DNA of 64,000 nt, taken from CAYNWT01 sp964485095. GTDB taxonomy: Bacteria > Planctomycetota > Planctomycetia > Planctomycetales > Planctomycetaceae. The notes beneath the pieces were generated by a model. That model saw only the letters and a list, made by a program, of their open reading frames with translations, was not told where the DNA came from and made no database searches. This document shows, one piece after another, positions 63,101-64,000 of this stretch. The DNA lies in NCBI GenBank assembly GCA_964485095.1, contig CAZAIB010000015.1, forward strand, positions 1 to 64,000. Reading direction: 5' to 3'. The first letter of the stretch is position 1. The number at the start of each line of letters is the position of its first letter. Made by a program: the position numbers and the translations under genes.

Positions 63101-64000
63101 CCAGTCCCGAACTGGCGATGATGTGGGCAATCGTGTTTCCATCTGAATTGAAATTGTCTTCATCGATCGCGGTGAGGGTGTTTAGCCCGGCGTTGTTCAG
63201 CACTGGGGCGTCGTTCGTGGCATTGACGGAAAGGCTGGACGTCGCCCCTGCGGATCGCTGACCAGCGCTATCTTCAAGCGTGAACTCAAAATTGATGGTG
63301 TCATCAACCAGGCGGTCGCTCGTGTTTCTAAATTCAATGCTCCGAACGATCGTTTGCAAATCATCGGTCGGAATTGACTCCGTCGTCCCAGCCTGATTCG
63401 TGAACGTAAACGTCTCGTTACCGTCGTAGACCAGACTGACTGTCACACCGCTTGGTCTTAGGATGCCAATTGAGGAATTCGTTCCAGCGGGGATAGCTAC
63501 GCCTAAGATGATCAAAGTATCTTCAGGATTCGTTGCTCCAAATCCGCCCGCATTAATCGTCAACGTAACAATGTCACCTTCCATAGAGTCGTTAACTATG
63601 CTGCCCGCGGTGATAGGAGGTGCGGGGAAGTTTTCAGTAAACATCACAGTATGGTCTACACCTGATGAGTTACCGTTGAGGTCAATGACTGGAACTGAAT
63701 TGGCAGTTATGTTGACTGTCGCGGTCGCCTCAAGGCTGTCTGCGGCCCCATCGTTGGCGACGATGGTCACAATGCGGCTACCAGTTGCTGTGGTGTCGGT
63801 ATTGCTGTAGGTGAGTGAGTCCAACAAGGTCTGAAAATGATCATTGGTCGCTGAACCATCGCTGACAAAAGTGATCACGCCACTATCCGGATCGACTACT
63901 CTGGTAATCGGCAGCGTGGAAGTTGCATCACCGATAGCCTCCGTTAATTCGAAATTGGCGAGCGTCACCGTTAGCCGCTCAATCGTGTTATCAACGTCCG
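57189..64000 (-). CDS. Giant cadherin/Ig-like repeat surface protein, C-terminal part (5' end outside window)
   Basis: The frame stays open to 64000, so at least 2270 residues are here and the N-terminus lies beyond the right edge. About 14 repeat boundaries carry the VNDAPV-type signature of Ig-like/cadherin domains (ATNDAPVL, INDAPEF, VNDAPVIDL, RNDAPVTTV...). The stretch between about 59200 and 60730 contains classical cadherin-like repeats (FTVSENAVNNTVVGTVTASDVD, FEATNTYQLEVTVQDG). It is followed by a PPVAA repeat linker and a final hydrophobic segment LSVGYVIWLLRGGTLLASMVS. The end is acidic (DSFEDAKEEVDDEGFGELLN). Likely a secreted or cell-surface adhesin. The upstream neighbour is not visible. 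Confidence 0.88.
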   Translation of the reverse strand, partial: DVDNTIERLTVTLANFELTEAIGDATSTLPITRVVDPDSGVITFVSDGSATNDHFQTLLDSLTYSNTDTTATGSRIVTIVANDGAADSLEATATVNITANSVPVIDLNGNSSGVDHTVMFTENFPAPPITAGSIVNDSMEGDIVTLTINAGGFGATNPEDTLIILGVAIPAGTNSSIGILRPSGVTVSLVYDGNETFTFTNQAGTTESIPTDDLQTIVRSIEFRNTSDRLVDDTINFEFTLEDSAGQRSAGATSSLSVNATNDAPVLNNAGLNTLTAIDEDNFNSDGNTIAHIIASSGLADAITDADDPDAPEGIAIFTAEQTNGTWEYSTDGGNSWTEFGSPSATAALLLSEDAYVRFVPNPNFFGDALFSYQAWDQTSGIEGETISLAGNTGGANTLSSATDTARITVSPINDAPEFVASPPAQQIPEDTTLTFSSADGNEIVIRDVDANGAEVALSIQVNSGVVSLGSTTGITSLMGNGTDSITLTGTIADINLALEGLTYDSNENFNGPDQLSITINDQGNTGDGGSLTEVANVAINVTPVNDAPVIDLDADDSAGTTGLDFTTSFVAGNGPVSVTGGAAVFDIDSTIQTLTIRISNIQDGADEILAVTSNPNIGSSSSSSTGLLRLFVGENATNDDFRDVVNSLTYENVSATPDTTTREITFVANDGARDSIVATAFVWLTGDITAPTAVNNLGSTVNEGELDFIEIGELSYSDDLQLNSDITFSVTSVTNGFLAFASDPTTQIMSFDQADIDNSNLVYIHDGSETASGRFTFTVDDGQGNSQSGQIFNITVVPRNDAPVTTVPGNAATNEDTPLVFSSANGNPITISDSDAGNFLIEVTVSAANGTITLGSMLGINISNGTGTDDSTVTFRATQTIAEEALDGLTFTPTADHNGGATVTITTNDLGNFGAGGAMQDTDSVSISVAPVNDAPVLDTSATLNLTDINEDDTDPPGDTVASILASTAGDRITDVDQNAVEGIAITGADITNGIWQFSTNGGVWQNVVNPSSSNAIVLDLNARIRFVPNTNYVGTSGELTFRAWDQTDGLTSGSTGVNIASSIGGTGAYSNELGAVSLNVLSVNDAPVGSNANYVIDENTANGTSVGVVPFTDPDIGDSHTFTIAGGNVGNAFAIDASGSVTVANSSQLDFEATSSFSLDVEITDFDQQTSTVTITIDLADVNDEAPVVDAGQTFTVSENAVNNTVVGTVTASDVDTVGSLQDWTITSGNSDGIFEINSVTGEISILDNTALNFEATNTYQLEVTVQDGTNTSAVVPVTINVTDENEPFALNVVSNAVDENTPNGTVVAQVVVTDPDANDTHSFAVTGGTGATAFTINAAGEIVVADVSELDFETATELTLEFSVTDSGNLTAPQTITLALNDQNDVAPTIVPQPAFTIAEDSQPGTSLGVLTVTDIDTVGTLGNWAIVGGDPDGVFDLDPATGELTIADSSTLDFETTGSYSLQVQADDGVQNSAVQTVVVNVLDVNEAPGISLDAVVTVLPENSDTTLATTVATITVPDDALGTNNLAVTGPDAGNFEIVGNELRLRAGVDLDFEVQDRLDVTVVVDDSTVGASPDATAGFTLNVTDVVEAPTISAVADQVVAEDQTTGPITFNVSNPQAGTLTVAASSSDTTLIPLDGIVVSGTGSDRTISITPAANLNGGPVTITLTVDDGTSTSQRSFEVVVTPVNDLPVITNPDVSVTAIEDAAPEQIDLNQLFADIDTTTNTDSLTFTLVDDSAQSVAVATLFGGVLDLSLLPDQNGTGSVTVRATDQAGASIDYVVPIDVAAVNDAPTAISPSITTPAIEDGPQQTLDLASLFADVDILTNSDRLEFSVVSNNDPGLVSTSLDGSSLELTFAPDGNGLATLVLQAQDQTGDAVQMVIAVDVAAVNDAPIVLPETFVVSESESLIVEPGGLLLNDRDLDSDVLTAELIAGTSNGTLTLAAGGFSYLADDGFVGTDSFTYSVTDGQATSAPITVTIEVVGEPVPDTPPPVAAPPVAAPPVAAPPVAAPPIAPPPVAAPTVTTPNPGAPVVATSFSPSVSQPAPSVSVPESPAESDSSETQTPSDNAETSKPTAKKDSSSPQVLAGPIAAQATEPAVAEAEAVQSPFIPEVTVEEVLASLIPTEPEEELVPETGRIGDGNGGTGSSSSRSDSEAALLSLLARKRPLTQTELVIDFSSPAAVASEQQVEKEIQLQTLAVGTTAVVSSGLSVGYVIWLLRGGTLLASMVSALPAWVAFDPLPVLDSFEDAKEEVDDEGFGELLN
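57922..58013 (-). repeat. 15-bp tandem repeat encoding a Pro-Ala linker
   Basis: About six copies of a 15-bp unit (consensus GGTGGTGCAGCTACA in plus orientation) sit inside the giant gene and encode tandem APPVA-type pentapeptides. Two central copies are identical, suggesting recent slippage. It forms a flexible Pro-rich linker between the repeat region and the C-terminal hydrophobic segment. Confidence 0.8.

Noticed and set aside
1..64000. CRISPR arrays, tRNA, rRNA, IS elements and prophage
   Set aside because: No direct-repeat/spacer pattern, cloverleaf, rRNA-like segment, transposase or phage structural gene was recognised in any part of the window.

Overview
The window looks like a scaffold from a planctomycete (Planctomycetota, Planctomycetales-like, GC roughly 55-60%). 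The reasons are a PVC-type CxxCH haem protein with an NPCBM domain, a YdjY-domain secreted protein, an ECF sigma factor translationally coupled to a Ser/Thr kinase, tandem von Willebrand A (VWA) proteins, a PEP-CTERM protein, a DUF4175-like giant coiled-coil protein and a huge cadherin-like surface protein. A run of 100 N flanked by an exact 55-bp duplication (38869-39078) shows a draft assembly.

Layout. 1-4.4 kb: RNA functions, with pnp (3' end missing) and rpsO on the minus strand, then a lipoprotein, an rbfA-like gene overlapping rtcB by 4 bp. 4.4-14 kb: a REP-like inverted repeat pair, a 67-aa ORF, a macrodomain protein, and a run YdjY protein / dolichol-phosphate-mannose-type glycosyltransferase / VWA membrane protein / DUF4175-like protein / small secreted protein. 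This run resembles part of the MoxR-DUF58-BatA-DUF4175 locus. 14-17.5 kb: MFS transporter, PEP-CTERM protein, DegT-type aminotransferase. 17.5-24.8 kb: PVC haem protein, a hypothetical gene, a delta-9-type desaturase, a trypsin-like protease and a small membrane protein. 25-29.5 kb: cobalamin-dependent methionine synthase and a zinc-ribbon protein, with a 23-bp inverted repeat pair between them. 29.5-34.8 kb: an Uma2-family gene broken by one in-frame stop and a HEAT-repeat protein, each preceded by a copy of a 66-bp repeat, then an FAH-family protein, panB and a 53-aa ORF. 35-43.7 kb: TPR lipoprotein, the sigma factor-kinase-secreted protein operon (minus) and, divergently, two tandem VWA proteins with a TonB/ExbD-like membrane anchor. 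43.7-53.2 kb: a second REP-like pair, monomeric sarcosine oxidase-like protein, PQQ-type beta-propeller, CorA-like protein, Gfo/Idh/MocA oxidoreductase, LptD-like protein with a degenerate DgkA-like protein 2 bp behind it, and a DHDPS/NAL-family aldolase. 53.4-64 kb: a DUF533/TerB-like protein, a periplasmic-sensor hybrid histidine kinase, and the C-terminal ~2270 residues of a giant cadherin-like protein running off the right edge.

The window is mostly chromosomal housekeeping and planctomycete-typical accessory genes. No phage, plasmid, CRISPR array, tRNA or rRNA gene was recognised. The best leads are the REP-like paired palindromes, the duplicated 66-bp leader element, the sigma/anti-sigma-kinase/VWA neighbourhood, the catalytically degenerate DgkA homologue behind lptD, and the rbfA-rtcB overlap. 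No clearly new multi-gene system is demonstrated.
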